Assembly: GCF_001424665.1 (NCBI RefSeq)
Contig: NZ_LMQS01000001.1
Span: 249,225-313,224, forward strand
DNA from: Methylophilus sp. Leaf416
Lineage (GTDB): Bacteria > Pseudomonadota > Gammaproteobacteria > Burkholderiales > Methylophilaceae
Direction of reading: 5' to 3'
Length of the DNA stretch: 64,000 bases
Under the pieces are notes generated by a model. It was not told the DNA's origin, did not search any database, and was given only the letters and a program-made list of their open reading frames with translations. Positions 56,501-63,515 of the stretch are shown one piece after another. Position 1 is the stretch's first letter, and each line of letters begins with the position of its first letter. The translations under genes were made by a program, and so were the position numbers.

Positions 56501-57611
56501 ATAAAGGCAGAATTTCGGCCGACTTCAGCTTGAGTGAACTGCCCTGGTTTTTACGCAAATGGTCGGCGGTATCGCGGATTTCGCGCTCACCCGGCAAGAA
56601 CACCAGAATATCGCCATCACCCTGCCGTAACAGGTCTTCAGCGGTATCGAGGATAGCATCTTCCATCACCTCTTCTTCGTCATCTTCTTCCAGCCAGCGT
56701 GTTTCCGTGCGTGGCGGCTTGCGCTTGATGCCCATCAGGTCCTGTGCAAAACGGTCTATATCGTCCAGTCCGTCATCAATCGGCACTTCGACTGCCACCA
56801 TGGTGGTTTTATTGCCCAGCGGCCGGTAACGGATCTCCACCGGATAAGTTCGCCCCGACACTTCAATCACAGGTGCACCATTAAAATGGTTGGAGAAGCG
56901 ATCCGCATCAATCGTCGCCGAAGTGACGATGATTTTCAGGTCTGGCCGTTTTGGTAATAACTGCTTGAGGTAGCCCAGCAGAAAATCGATGTTCAGGCTG
57001 CGCTCATGTGCCTCATCGATGATGATGGTGTCATAGCCATTGAGGAATTTATCACTCTGCGTTTCCGCCAGCAAAATACCGTCGGTCATCAGCTTGACAT
57101 AACTACGCTCGGACAATTTGTCGTTAAAACGAACCTTGTAACCGACCACCTCGCCTAGTGGGCTGTGCAGTTCCTGTGCAATGCGGGAAGCGACAGAGCG
57201 CGCCGCGATGCGGCGTGGCTGCGTATGCCCGATCAGGCCGCTGACGCCACGCCCGAGTTCCAGGCAGATTTTAGGTAATTGTGTGGTTTTACCTGAACCG
57301 GTTTCACCGCAGACAATCACCACCTGATGTTTCTGGATCGCCGCTGCGATTTCGTCTTTCCTGCCGCTGACTGGTAATTCTTGCGGATATTCTGGTTTTG
57401 GTAACGCGGCTAATCGCGCCTGCACCCGTTGTTGTGATGCCTCTACTTTATGTGCGATATCCACCAGGGGTTTATCGACGGGTTTGTTTTGTTTAAGTGC
57501 ATCACGCAGCTGGTTTAATCGGCGCTTCAGGGGGAAGCGGTCAGCCAGCATGCATTGCGGGAGTTGTTTTTCGAGCTGGCTGATGAGTTGTGCGGGGGAG
57601 ACGGCAGTCAT
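53559..57611 (-). CDS. hrpA: ATP-dependent RNA helicase HrpA
   Basis: The 1350-residue protein is a full-length DEAH-box helicase. Walker A GETGSGKTTQL is near residue 101, IIIDEAHERS near 197, SAT as motif III, and NVAETSLTVPGIKYVID and QRAGRCGRVSSG as motifs V/VI. Ratchet and OB-fold domains and the long HrpA-specific C-terminal DUF3418 region follow. An acidic insert (LEEDDEEEVMEDA) lies near residue 305. HrpA acts on stalled or collided ribosomes and in RNA processing. It leads the leftward run to kup. Confidence 0.96.
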   Translation of the reverse strand: MTAVSPAQLISQLEKQLPQCMLADRFPLKRRLNQLRDALKQNKPVDKPLVDIAHKVEASQQRVQARLAALPKPEYPQELPVSGRKDEIAAAIQKHQVVIVCGETGSGKTTQLPKICLELGRGVSGLIGHTQPRRIAARSVASRIAQELHSPLGEVVGYKVRFNDKLSERSYVKLMTDGILLAETQSDKFLNGYDTIIIDEAHERSLNIDFLLGYLKQLLPKRPDLKIIVTSATIDADRFSNHFNGAPVIEVSGRTYPVEIRYRPLGNKTTMVAVEVPIDDGLDDIDRFAQDLMGIKRKPPRTETRWLEEDDEEEVMEDAILDTAEDLLRQGDGDILVFLPGEREIRDTADHLRKNQGSSLKLKSAEILPLFARLSIEDQQKIFRPGGQRRIVLATNVAETSLTVPGIKYVIDAGLARVNRYSPRAKVEQLQIEKISQAAAKQRAGRCGRVSSGICVRLYSEEDFNQRPEFTEPEILRSSLASVILRMADLRLGDVAEFPFIEAPSSRLVSDGYQLLQELGAVTERREITEIGRQMARLPLDPRVARMILAAKKESCLREILIIASVLSMQDPRERPMDKREAADQAHAKFKADDSDFMSYLKLWDWYDQALKNKKSNKELLNQCHQSFLSFLRLKEWRELHAQLREMVEEMDFKLGDKEASYEQVHKALLSGLLGNIGFKDGDGETYAGARGIRFTIAPGSALKKTRPKWVIAAELVDTTKLYARIVARIDPDWIEPVAHEGGARDLTQSHYSDPRWDRKTAQVVAWERVSLYGLTIVPKRRVHYGPVDPTQSREIFIREALANMEFDTRAPFQEANRRLISEVEALEHKARRQDVLIDEHQLFAFYDKVVPEISEQYRVFNGISFEKWRQDAEKINPKVLYLTRESLMRHGANAITEVQFPEQMTIDGETVPLKYRFEPGHVLDGVTATIPLALLNQLDASVTEWLVPGMIRDKLTALIKALPKTLRRVCVPVPDFVTGFLQAHKTEGALLPALSQFIQHKTSLKLKPEEFDLAGLDAHHLMNFRVVDEKGRELGMGRDWSALKKQLGSAAQLTFRSGSPDIEKTDLKQWDFGDLPETLTFSKDGRQLTGYPAIEDNQDSVAVKLFDTADMAASAHRKGVCRLMRFELKEQMKQLEKGLPGFNQYALLLRAVMNPEQLREDMLQAIADRAFIAEDALPRTNAEFMQLKARARTRLPAVAEALTRQVQLIASEYQALTAQLQKMTPVTQKIKRECEQQLNALVYHGCFSRTPWEQLPHVPRYLKAIRMRIDKYPTSIERDGKHAQAIVQLEQRWQQRIEQLRKANLSVTSGLQDFAWQLQELRVSLFAQELRTPYPVSIKRLEKLWQEIQ

Positions 57612-57696
57612 AGGGGTGGGATTTTAACATGACGGCGTATATGGCCATTCATTCTCTGGAGTAAGAAAAGCGGATAATTTATTGAAACTGGTAGCG

Positions 57697-58336
57697 TTCT
57701 ATTTCGCCTCTAGGCGAGTTACTTTTCTTTGCTTGCCCAAAGAACAAGTAACCAAAAGAAATGCACCCTAGCTTCCGCTTGTTTCCTGCGTTGCTCATCA
57801 AAACAAGCGGTCGCGAAACTCGACCTGGCAGCACACACAAATCGTGAGCTGCTGCGGGACTCGAACAAACGCTCCCTTTCCCCTTGTTTTGCCTGCGCTA
57901 CTCAGCGCGTCAGATAGGGGCCCATTGAAACCCACCACGATGTGGCATTGCTTGTACATGAAGGCTGGTGGACGCTAAGTAAGTTTTATACTTTAAAAAC
58001 CCAATTCAAATTCTTATAACTCTAATTCTTTTGTATCTTTTCCACAGTGGGTGTGCGTGATGCAAAGCAAAGGATCTCAACCAAGTTAACGCGTGTGGTT
58101 TTCACGGGCCCCTATCTGACGCGCCGAGTAGCGCAGTCAGCGTGGGAGTCTTCGGCCAGCGTCTGTTCGAGTTCCGCAACAAGCCATGTCTTATGTGGCT
58201 TGTCAGGGCGAGTTTCGTTGGACGCCCACGTTGACGAGCAACGCAGGGAACAAGCGGAAGCTAGGGTGCCCTTTCTTTTGGTTACTTATTCTTTGGGCAA
58301 GCAAAGAAAAGTAACTCGCCTAGGGGCGAAATAGAA
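57697..58336. repeat. MITE-like element with about 240-bp imperfect inverted repeats
   Basis: The left arm (57697 to about 57939) and the reverse complement of the right arm (about 58091-58336) align along nearly their whole length. Both begin TTCTATTTCGCC and share GGCGAGTTACTTTTCTTTGC, CCAAAGAA, AAGTAACCAAAAGAAA, GCACCCTAGCTTCCGCTTGT, CTGCGTTGCTC and GCGCGTCAGATAGGGGCCC. The arms differ mainly in the middle. A spacer of about 150 bp separates them, and no transposase is encoded. From memory, similar TTACTTTTCTTTGCTTGCCC repeats are common in betaproteobacterial genomes. It could fold as a very long RNA hairpin if transcribed. Confidence 0.85.
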
Positions 58337-58449
58337 TGGTGAATATTCTAAAGAATTAACTATTTAAGATATACAGCAAGCGCAGATCTCGCTCTTCGAT
58401 TTCACCAACCTAAAGATTAATCTAGCCTGGATTCTCCCTTGCAGGGCGC

Positions 58450-58471
58450 ACTGACTTCTGCAGAAGTCAGT
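58450..58471. repeat. perfect 22-bp palindrome
   Basis: The half-site ACTGACTTCTG is followed directly by its exact reverse complement. It lies 113 bases outside the inverted-repeat element and 11 bases before a second perfect palindrome. Confidence 0.8.
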
Positions 58472-58482
58472 CGTTCCGCAGG

Positions 58483-58500
58483 CATAGAGCATGCTCTATG
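58483..58500. repeat. perfect 18-bp palindrome
   Basis: CATAGAGCATGCTCTATG reads the same on both strands. Two perfect palindromes so close together are unlikely by chance and may be REP-like or protein-binding units; the orientation toward the 3' end of the leftward exported-protein gene would also allow a role as a transcript-end hairpin. Confidence 0.8.
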
Positions 58501-58541
58501 AAACCCCTGCTACACCCTACGCCAGAATGAGAAACTAAGAA

Positions 58542-58961
58542 TTACCTTCTAACACACTCCTCAACTCCCGTATTGCCACCCTTAAACGCCGGTTCAAAAT
58601 AAAACTTCCTGAACTGCAGTCTGCCATTGGCACCCTTCTTAAACTCCGCAATCCCGGTACCAAAATCATTTGTCTTGCCACCATACTCGCCATTTTCTAT
58701 CGGCAAGGCAAAGTGCATCGCCGCATGCATGCCATGTGCCGCCGCGTGGCCTTTATAGAGTCCATAATCAGGCACTTCCAACTGAAAGTCATAACTGGTA
58801 TCTGACCCTTTGCTATGCTCCTTGCGCAACTTCATCGTCACTATGCCGGTATATTCCCCTTCATGTGCATCCTCTCCACGGCAATCATAGATGCCGCTGA
58901 GATCAACCGCATAAGCATTGGTGACCAGTAATCCCATCATTAGCGCTGCAAAATATTTCAT
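58542..58961 (-). CDS. exported hypothetical protein
   Basis: The 139-residue product has a Sec signal peptide (residues 1-18, ending NAYA) and a mature beta-rich domain starting VDLSGIYDCRGEDAHEGEY. Two cysteines (in YDCRG and VEECVRR at the extreme ends) could form a disulfide closing the barrel. The TGIVTMKLRK and YDFQLEVPDYGLYKG strands suggest a lipocalin-like or small beta-barrel fold, which is inference. The gene lies 16 bases after the ligase gene and is probably cotranscribed with it. Confidence 0.72.
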   Translation of the reverse strand: MKYFAALMMGLLVTNAYAVDLSGIYDCRGEDAHEGEYTGIVTMKLRKEHSKGSDTSYDFQLEVPDYGLYKGHAAAHGMHAAMHFALPIENGEYGGKTNDFGTGIAEFKKGANGRLQFRKFYFEPAFKGGNTGVEECVRR

Positions 58962-58977
58962 ATTCTTTTCCTAAACA

Positions 58978-59814
58978 TTATTCAGGTGGACGCACCCGTA
59001 CAAAGCTGGCAAATTTTGGTTTGCCCTTTTTAGTGATATCACGGTAAGTATAAGTGACCTGGCTGCCGATTTGTGGCGGATTCGCACGCTCTGCATCACT
59101 AAAACCTGTACCTAACTTGAATTGCAATCCATCCGGCATTTCTACCAGTAAGGCACCCATTTTACCAACGTATTTGCCTTTGCCGGGCACATGCGCAATC
59201 ACTATGGCTTCGGCATCCAGTTGTGGCTTAAGTTTAAGTAAAGCATGATTGCGGCCGGTGAGATATGGCGCATCAGCACGATGCAACATCAGCCCTTCCC
59301 CATGTTTGGCAACGACGTTATCGAGTGTGCGTTTCAGGGATTGTTCATCTTGCACATGAAATTGTTTAATGGCTTTCAGGTAGGGGCTGTTTATTTTTTG
59401 TGCGAGTTGCTCCAGCCGCAAGGCGCGATCTGCAAACGAGCCTTCTGCATTCGGTAGCTCGAATACGTAATAAATCACTTTTCGCCACGCCGCATCTTCC
59501 GGCACTGTTTGCCTGACGGTAGCCGACAATAATTCAAATTGGCCTCGCGCTATCCACAACTCGCCATCCAGTGCCTGAGCGGGAAATTGTTTAGTGAACC
59601 AGGCTGGTGCGTGAATCTGATGTCCCTGACGGCTGACTAATTGCTTGCCATCCCAGACTGCGCGGATGCCGTCTAGTTTTTCGCTAACCAGGTATTCACG
59701 GAAGTCTAAACCTTGCTGATAAATATGTGCTAACAGGATATCCGGCGCTTTAGCATAGGCTGGGAAAACCCATATAGTGAATACCAAAATGATGCAGGCT
59801 TTAATAAGACACAT
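58978..59814 (-). CDS. periplasmic ATP-dependent DNA ligase (LigE type)
   Basis: The 278-residue protein begins with a Sec signal peptide (about 1-21, FPAYA). It is a minimal ligase with only the nucleotidyltransferase and OB domains. Motif I EKLDGIR contains the adenylated lysine K46; DGELW is motif III-like; GEGLMLHR is motif IV and LLKLKP motif V; YTYRDITKKGKPKFASFVR forms the OB part. LigE proteins join nicks in DNA and are secreted to the periplasm, with proposed roles in competence or biofilm DNA. It pairs with a small exported protein; no competence gene is in the window. Confidence 0.92.
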   Translation of the reverse strand: MCLIKACIILVFTIWVFPAYAKAPDILLAHIYQQGLDFREYLVSEKLDGIRAVWDGKQLVSRQGHQIHAPAWFTKQFPAQALDGELWIARGQFELLSATVRQTVPEDAAWRKVIYYVFELPNAEGSFADRALRLEQLAQKINSPYLKAIKQFHVQDEQSLKRTLDNVVAKHGEGLMLHRADAPYLTGRNHALLKLKPQLDAEAIVIAHVPGKGKYVGKMGALLVEMPDGLQFKLGTGFSDAERANPPQIGSQVTYTYRDITKKGKPKFASFVRVRPPE

Positions 59815-59930
59815 AGAATTACCCCTGAGTAATTAATTTAAATTAACAAGAGTAAACTACATCAGTCTGGTGATTTCGGCAATATTTCTTATTTATAAAG
59901 CAAAAAATTAAAGTAATTTATATTTAATAA

Positions 59931-60635
59931 TCAAAGTACTTGGCACCATAATTTATCGTGATGCATGAGGTCCATCCATAAGGCTATCAAGCTTAATACA
60001 ACCAGCATTATGCCGCTGATACGCATGCCGGTGGTTTCTTTAAACCACGTCGGTAACGCCTGCTGGCCAGACTGCCATAGCACAGGCACGATCGCCATCA
60101 CGGTAGCAGAACCGATAGCGAATGCAATCATGACCAATGCACCTTGCAGCCATTGCGATTGCAGGGAGGCCAGCATCACGGCCGAATATAGCAAGCCGCA
60201 CGGTAACAAGGCCCAGACCATGCCGGTAAACAGAAAATTAAATCTGGCGTGCCGGGTGTGTTGTTTAATCCAGGCCCAGACCTTTTGTGCACCCTGCACT
60301 GCCCATTGCGGTTGTTGACCGGTGACCAGCAACAAAAAACCCCAGGCGAAAATCAGGGTATGCGAAAACGTCCACAAGGGCTGGAATACCTGGCTTTGAT
60401 TGGATAACCAGGCGAGACCACGCAGGCTTTGTGCGGCTAATGCGCCTAGCATGCCATAACCAAGCATGCGCCCAAGGTAAAAGCTCCAGGGGACAGTCTT
60501 TACAAGGCGTATCGGGATGGATTTAACGTGGGAGGGAGTTTGCATGGCGCCGCAAGCTGCACCACACATGGCTATGCAGTGAGGCCCGCCTGCCAGCCCC
60601 ATGACGAAGGCGGTCAGGAGTAAACTGGCTAACAT
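59931..60635 (-). CDS. TauE/SafE-like membrane protein of the COG2836 group (copper/cbb3 assembly)
   Basis: The 234-residue protein has six membrane helices and the group signature GGPHCIAMCGAACGAMQ in the first helix, with three cysteines suited to copper binding, and TGMVWALLPCGLLYSAV in the middle. COG2836 proteins are often encoded next to ccoGHIS and hemN in bacteria with cbb3 oxidase and are thought to act in copper delivery. It starts nine bases after the hemN stop without a clear ribosome site, so translation is probably coupled to hemN. Confidence 0.85.
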   Translation of the reverse strand: MLASLLLTAFVMGLAGGPHCIAMCGAACGAMQTPSHVKSIPIRLVKTVPWSFYLGRMLGYGMLGALAAQSLRGLAWLSNQSQVFQPLWTFSHTLIFAWGFLLLVTGQQPQWAVQGAQKVWAWIKQHTRHARFNFLFTGMVWALLPCGLLYSAVMLASLQSQWLQGALVMIAFAIGSATVMAIVPVLWQSGQQALPTWFKETTGMRISGIMLVVLSLIALWMDLMHHDKLWCQVL

Positions 60636-60644
60636 GCCGGCAGT

Positions 60645-62030
60645 TTAAAGGATTTTGGAGAACCTTGCACGGTTGGCATCGTGCTGTAAATAACGGTCAA
60701 ATACCAGGGCGATGGCGCGGATAAAGAACCAGCCTATCTCAGTCACCTTGATCCCATCTTCTTCTATCATGATCAGGCCATTTTTTTCTTTTTCTACAAG
60801 TTCTTGAAGCTCTGACTTAAAGTATTCTCTAAAGTTTATCATGTAGGATAATTCTATGGACTCATAGCTTAACTCGCCATGACACATGATGGCCATAATC
60901 ACCGCACGGCGGATCAGGTCATCACGGCTGAGGGCCAGGCCACGGACAATCGGCAATTGTTGCTGATCCAGACAGTCATAATACTCTTCCAGCGTTTTGG
61001 CATTCTGGCTGTAAGTCGCCCCCATTTTACCAATTGCTGACACACCTAAAGCCAGGATATCCTGGTCAGCCATGGTGCTGTAACCCTGAAAGTTGCGATG
61101 CAACCTGCCCTGCTGCTTTGCAATGGCCAACGCGTCTTCAGGCAAGGCAAAATGATCCATGCCTATGTAGACATAACCTGCCTGCATTAACTGCTGAATG
61201 GCTTCTGACAACATCTGGATTTTATCAACCGCATGAGGTAGATCTTCCTCCAATATACGGCGTTGCGGTTTGAAGCGTGAAGGTAAATGCGCGTAGCCAT
61301 ATAGTGCAATTCGATCTGGTTTTAAGGTAATTATCTGTGAAATGGTTTGCCTGAAAGTAACAGGGGTTTGCTTGGGCAAACCGTAAATCAGGTCAGTGTT
61401 CAATGACTGAAAACCTATCTCGCGCGCTTGACGCATCAGGCTGGCCACTTGTTTGTACGTCTGGATGCGATGCACAGCTTCCTGCACATCGGCATCAAAA
61501 TCCTGCACCCCAAAACTCAGGCGATTAAAGCCGAGGTTTCGCAAATGTTGCAAACGTGCCTGGTCTACCGTGCGTGGATCTATTTCAACCGAATACTCAC
61601 CTTCTGCGCTGAACGTAAATGCCTTTTTCAACATACGCATCAGACTGGATAATTCTTCATCACTAAAGAATGTAGGTGTGCCACCTCCCAGATGTAACTG
61701 GTTGACCTTTTGCTGCTGACCTAATGATTGCAGATGCAAATCCAGCTCGCGTTGCAGGTAGTCCAGGTAAATTGCACTTTGCTCATAGCGCTTGGTGACG
61801 ATCTTGTTGCAGGCGCAGTAAAAACACAATGATGCACAAAACGGTATATGTACATATACCGACAACGGTTGCGTCCAGCTGTTAATATTGCGCTGCTCAA
61901 TCGCCTTGCAATAGGTCGTCGCATCAAACGCCTCAACAAACCTGTCTGCCGTCGGGTAAGAGGTATAACGGGGTCCCGAGACGTCATAACGCTCGATATG
62001 CTCCTGCGTAATCATCAACGGTTGTTTCAT
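60645..62030 (-). CDS. hemN: oxygen-independent coproporphyrinogen III oxidase
   Basis: The radical-SAM enzyme has the cluster motif CASLCFYC (CxxxCxxC) near residue 60, the family start YDVSGPRYTSYPTADRF, LHLGGGTPTF and the HemN segment GMDHFALPEDALA. It decarboxylates coproporphyrinogen III in heme synthesis at low oxygen. I give ATG 62030 (461 aa); TTG 62039, which has AGGAAACAG immediately upstream, is an equally good start. A perfect FNR box lies upstream at 62121-62134. Confidence 0.95.
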   Translation of the reverse strand: MKQPLMITQEHIERYDVSGPRYTSYPTADRFVEAFDATTYCKAIEQRNINSWTQPLSVYVHIPFCASLCFYCACNKIVTKRYEQSAIYLDYLQRELDLHLQSLGQQQKVNQLHLGGGTPTFFSDEELSSLMRMLKKAFTFSAEGEYSVEIDPRTVDQARLQHLRNLGFNRLSFGVQDFDADVQEAVHRIQTYKQVASLMRQAREIGFQSLNTDLIYGLPKQTPVTFRQTISQIITLKPDRIALYGYAHLPSRFKPQRRILEEDLPHAVDKIQMLSEAIQQLMQAGYVYIGMDHFALPEDALAIAKQQGRLHRNFQGYSTMADQDILALGVSAIGKMGATYSQNAKTLEEYYDCLDQQQLPIVRGLALSRDDLIRRAVIMAIMCHGELSYESIELSYMINFREYFKSELQELVEKEKNGLIMIEEDGIKVTEIGWFFIRAIALVFDRYLQHDANRARFSKIL

Positions 62031-62120
62031 AGCTAGCAAACTGTTTCCTGTCCGGGTGGGTTGACTGTAATGCCTGTCATGCAATGGGATTCACTTTGCC
62101 ACAAAGTAATTGACGGCTAC

Positions 62121-62134
62121 TTGATGCACATCAA
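62121..62134. promoter_or_regulatory. FNR/ANR box between hemN and fnr
   Basis: TTGATGCACATCAA is an exact TTGAT-N4-ATCAA palindrome. Its centre (62127.5) is 41.5 bases before a predicted fnr start point near 62169, with CACAAT as a -10-like hexamer at 62157-62162: the classical activating geometry. For hemN on the other strand, the same spacing puts a start near 62086 with a poorer -10. Both genes may be activated at low oxygen. Confidence 0.9.
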
Positions 62135-62197
62135 ATGGATAGCGGTCGTGCGCGCGCACAATAGGGCCACCTAAAAAATGGGAAGAGAGCGCACAAC

Positions 62198-63034
62198 ATG
62201 TTCAATGAAACATCAGACCAGGACGCGTATAATTTGGCAGATACTCAACACCAGTCCAGGATTGTCTCTATGCATACTGAGCCAAGGCCAATTGAACACC
62301 AGCAAGCCGATGCCAAACAACTGGAATCCAGTTTCAAAGTCGCCTGTTCTAACTGCAACCTGCGCGAACTTTGCCTGCCTATAGGCCTGAGCTCAAATGA
62401 AATGCAGCAGCTGGATGGTATGGTCGCCACCCGCAAAAAAATCAAGCAAGGTGGGCATCTGTATAGCAGTGGTGATGCATTCACCATGCTGTACGCGATT
62501 CGTACCGGCTTTTTTAAGACTTGCGTGGTTTCTGAAGATGGTCGAGAACAAGTCACCGGTTTTCAGATGGCTGGTGAAATTATGGGCCTGGATGGCATTG
62601 TTAGCGATAAACATAACTGCAATGCTATTGCGCTGGAAGACGCCGAAGTATGTGTGATGCCGTTTAACCATGTAGAAGATCTGTCACGGCAAATCCCGAT
62701 GCTGCAACGCCATGTGCATAAAATCATGAGCCGCGAAATCGTGCGTGAAAATGGCGTCATGATGCTGTTAGCCAATATGCGCGCTGAAGAGCGCCTGGCT
62801 GCTTTCCTGCTGAATTTACTGCAACGCCTGCACGCGAGGGGCTACTCAAAAAGCGAACTGATCTTGCGTATGACGCGCGAGGAAATCGGCAGCTATCTGG
62901 GTATGAAACTGGAAACGGTCAGCCGCACATTTTCCAAGTTCAGCGAAGAAGGTATTATCGAAGTCAAACAGAAGAATATCCGCATCCTGGATCACGACAA
63001 GCTGAAAGCGATCTTTAACGCCAGCACCTGCTAA
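62198..63034 (+). CDS. fnr: FNR-type oxygen-sensing transcription factor
   Basis: The 278-residue CRP/FNR regulator retains all four cluster cysteines: C50, C53 and C59 in CSNCNLRELC, and C152 in AEVCVMPF, with the same 93-residue gap as between C29 and C122 of E. coli FNR. The cNMP-like domain is followed by a dimer helix and the helix-turn-helix TREEIGSYLGMKLETVSRTF, whose ETVSR matches the FNR recognition helix (TTGAT sites). A 30-residue N-terminal extension precedes the cluster. GGAAGAGAG precedes the ATG. It is divergent from hemN and probably controls it. Confidence 0.95.
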   Translation: MFNETSDQDAYNLADTQHQSRIVSMHTEPRPIEHQQADAKQLESSFKVACSNCNLRELCLPIGLSSNEMQQLDGMVATRKKIKQGGHLYSSGDAFTMLYAIRTGFFKTCVVSEDGREQVTGFQMAGEIMGLDGIVSDKHNCNAIALEDAEVCVMPFNHVEDLSRQIPMLQRHVHKIMSREIVRENGVMMLLANMRAEERLAAFLLNLLQRLHARGYSKSELILRMTREEIGSYLGMKLETVSRTFSKFSEEGIIEVKQKNIRILDHDKLKAIFNASTC

Positions 63035-63136
63035 GGCAATATTAAGTGCAAGCCATTCTGGATCCAAGCTCAAGCGCTATTCAATAAGCTTAAAACCTAC
63101 TGCGGACAATGTGATACAGGATTATGCGGGGGAGAC

Positions 63137-63171
63137 TGCGCGCACAGGAGCTTCACGTGCGCGCATTTTTA
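63137..63171 (+). terminator. terminator after fnr
   Basis: A 9-bp GC-rich stem (TGCGCGCAC / GTGCGCGCA) with an 11-base loop is followed by TTTTT. It separates fnr from the converging fixH-like gene. Confidence 0.85.
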
Positions 63172-63197
63172 GTTACAAATAAGTAGTGAGTCAATAT

Positions 63198-63446
63198 TTA
63201 GTCATCAGCCGGTTTCATACCGGTTTGCGCGTGGTTGCGTGCGGCAATGGCGGGTGCCATACCATCTCTCTCAGCATCCAGTGTCTTATTGATTTCAATC
63301 CCTTTACGGTAATAGTCGTCAATCGGTGGATCAGGATGGGTAATCGCCAGATATAGCGTGATAAAGGAAGCCACTATCACTAATGCCGGGCCACCAATAA
63401 TCAGCCAGACATAGGGGTTTTGGTACCATTTTTGTCGATCAGCCAT
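63198..63446 (-). CDS. fixH: FixH-like cbb3 oxidase accessory protein
   Basis: ATG 63446 (82 aa) has AAAGGAG six bases upstream, which is better than the far start at 63479. The product has one membrane helix (PYVWLIIGGPALVIVASFITLYLAI) and then the THPDPPIDDYYRKGIEINKTL segment typical of FixH/CcoH, which helps build the cbb3 oxidase. It is shorter than classical FixH, lacking the extended periplasmic beta domain. It follows ccoG by 69 bases, matching the ccoG-ccoH order. Confidence 0.8.
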   Translation of the reverse strand: MADRQKWYQNPYVWLIIGGPALVIVASFITLYLAITHPDPPIDDYYRKGIEINKTLDAERDGMAPAIAARNHAQTGMKPADD

Positions 63447-63515
63447 CTGTGCTCCTTTGTGCATAATGCTGTGTGCCACGCTGCTCTACTCCTTTTGTTC
63501 GTACCTGGTTACCCA

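Larger units (their letters stand above)
57612..58541. other. 930-bp non-coding region holding an inverted-repeat element
   Basis: No credible protein gene lies between hrpA and the exported protein at 58542. The region is filled by a long inverted repeat (57697-58336) and, after it, two perfect palindromes (58450-58471 and 58483-58500). Open frames inside the repeat are by-products of its symmetry. Confidence 0.75.

Noticed and set aside
58047-58334. 95-codon open frame inside the inverted-repeat element
   Set aside because: It lies across the right arm of the repeat, has low-complexity Arg/Ser content, no ribosome site and a counterpart frame in the left arm, so it is a by-product of the repeat.
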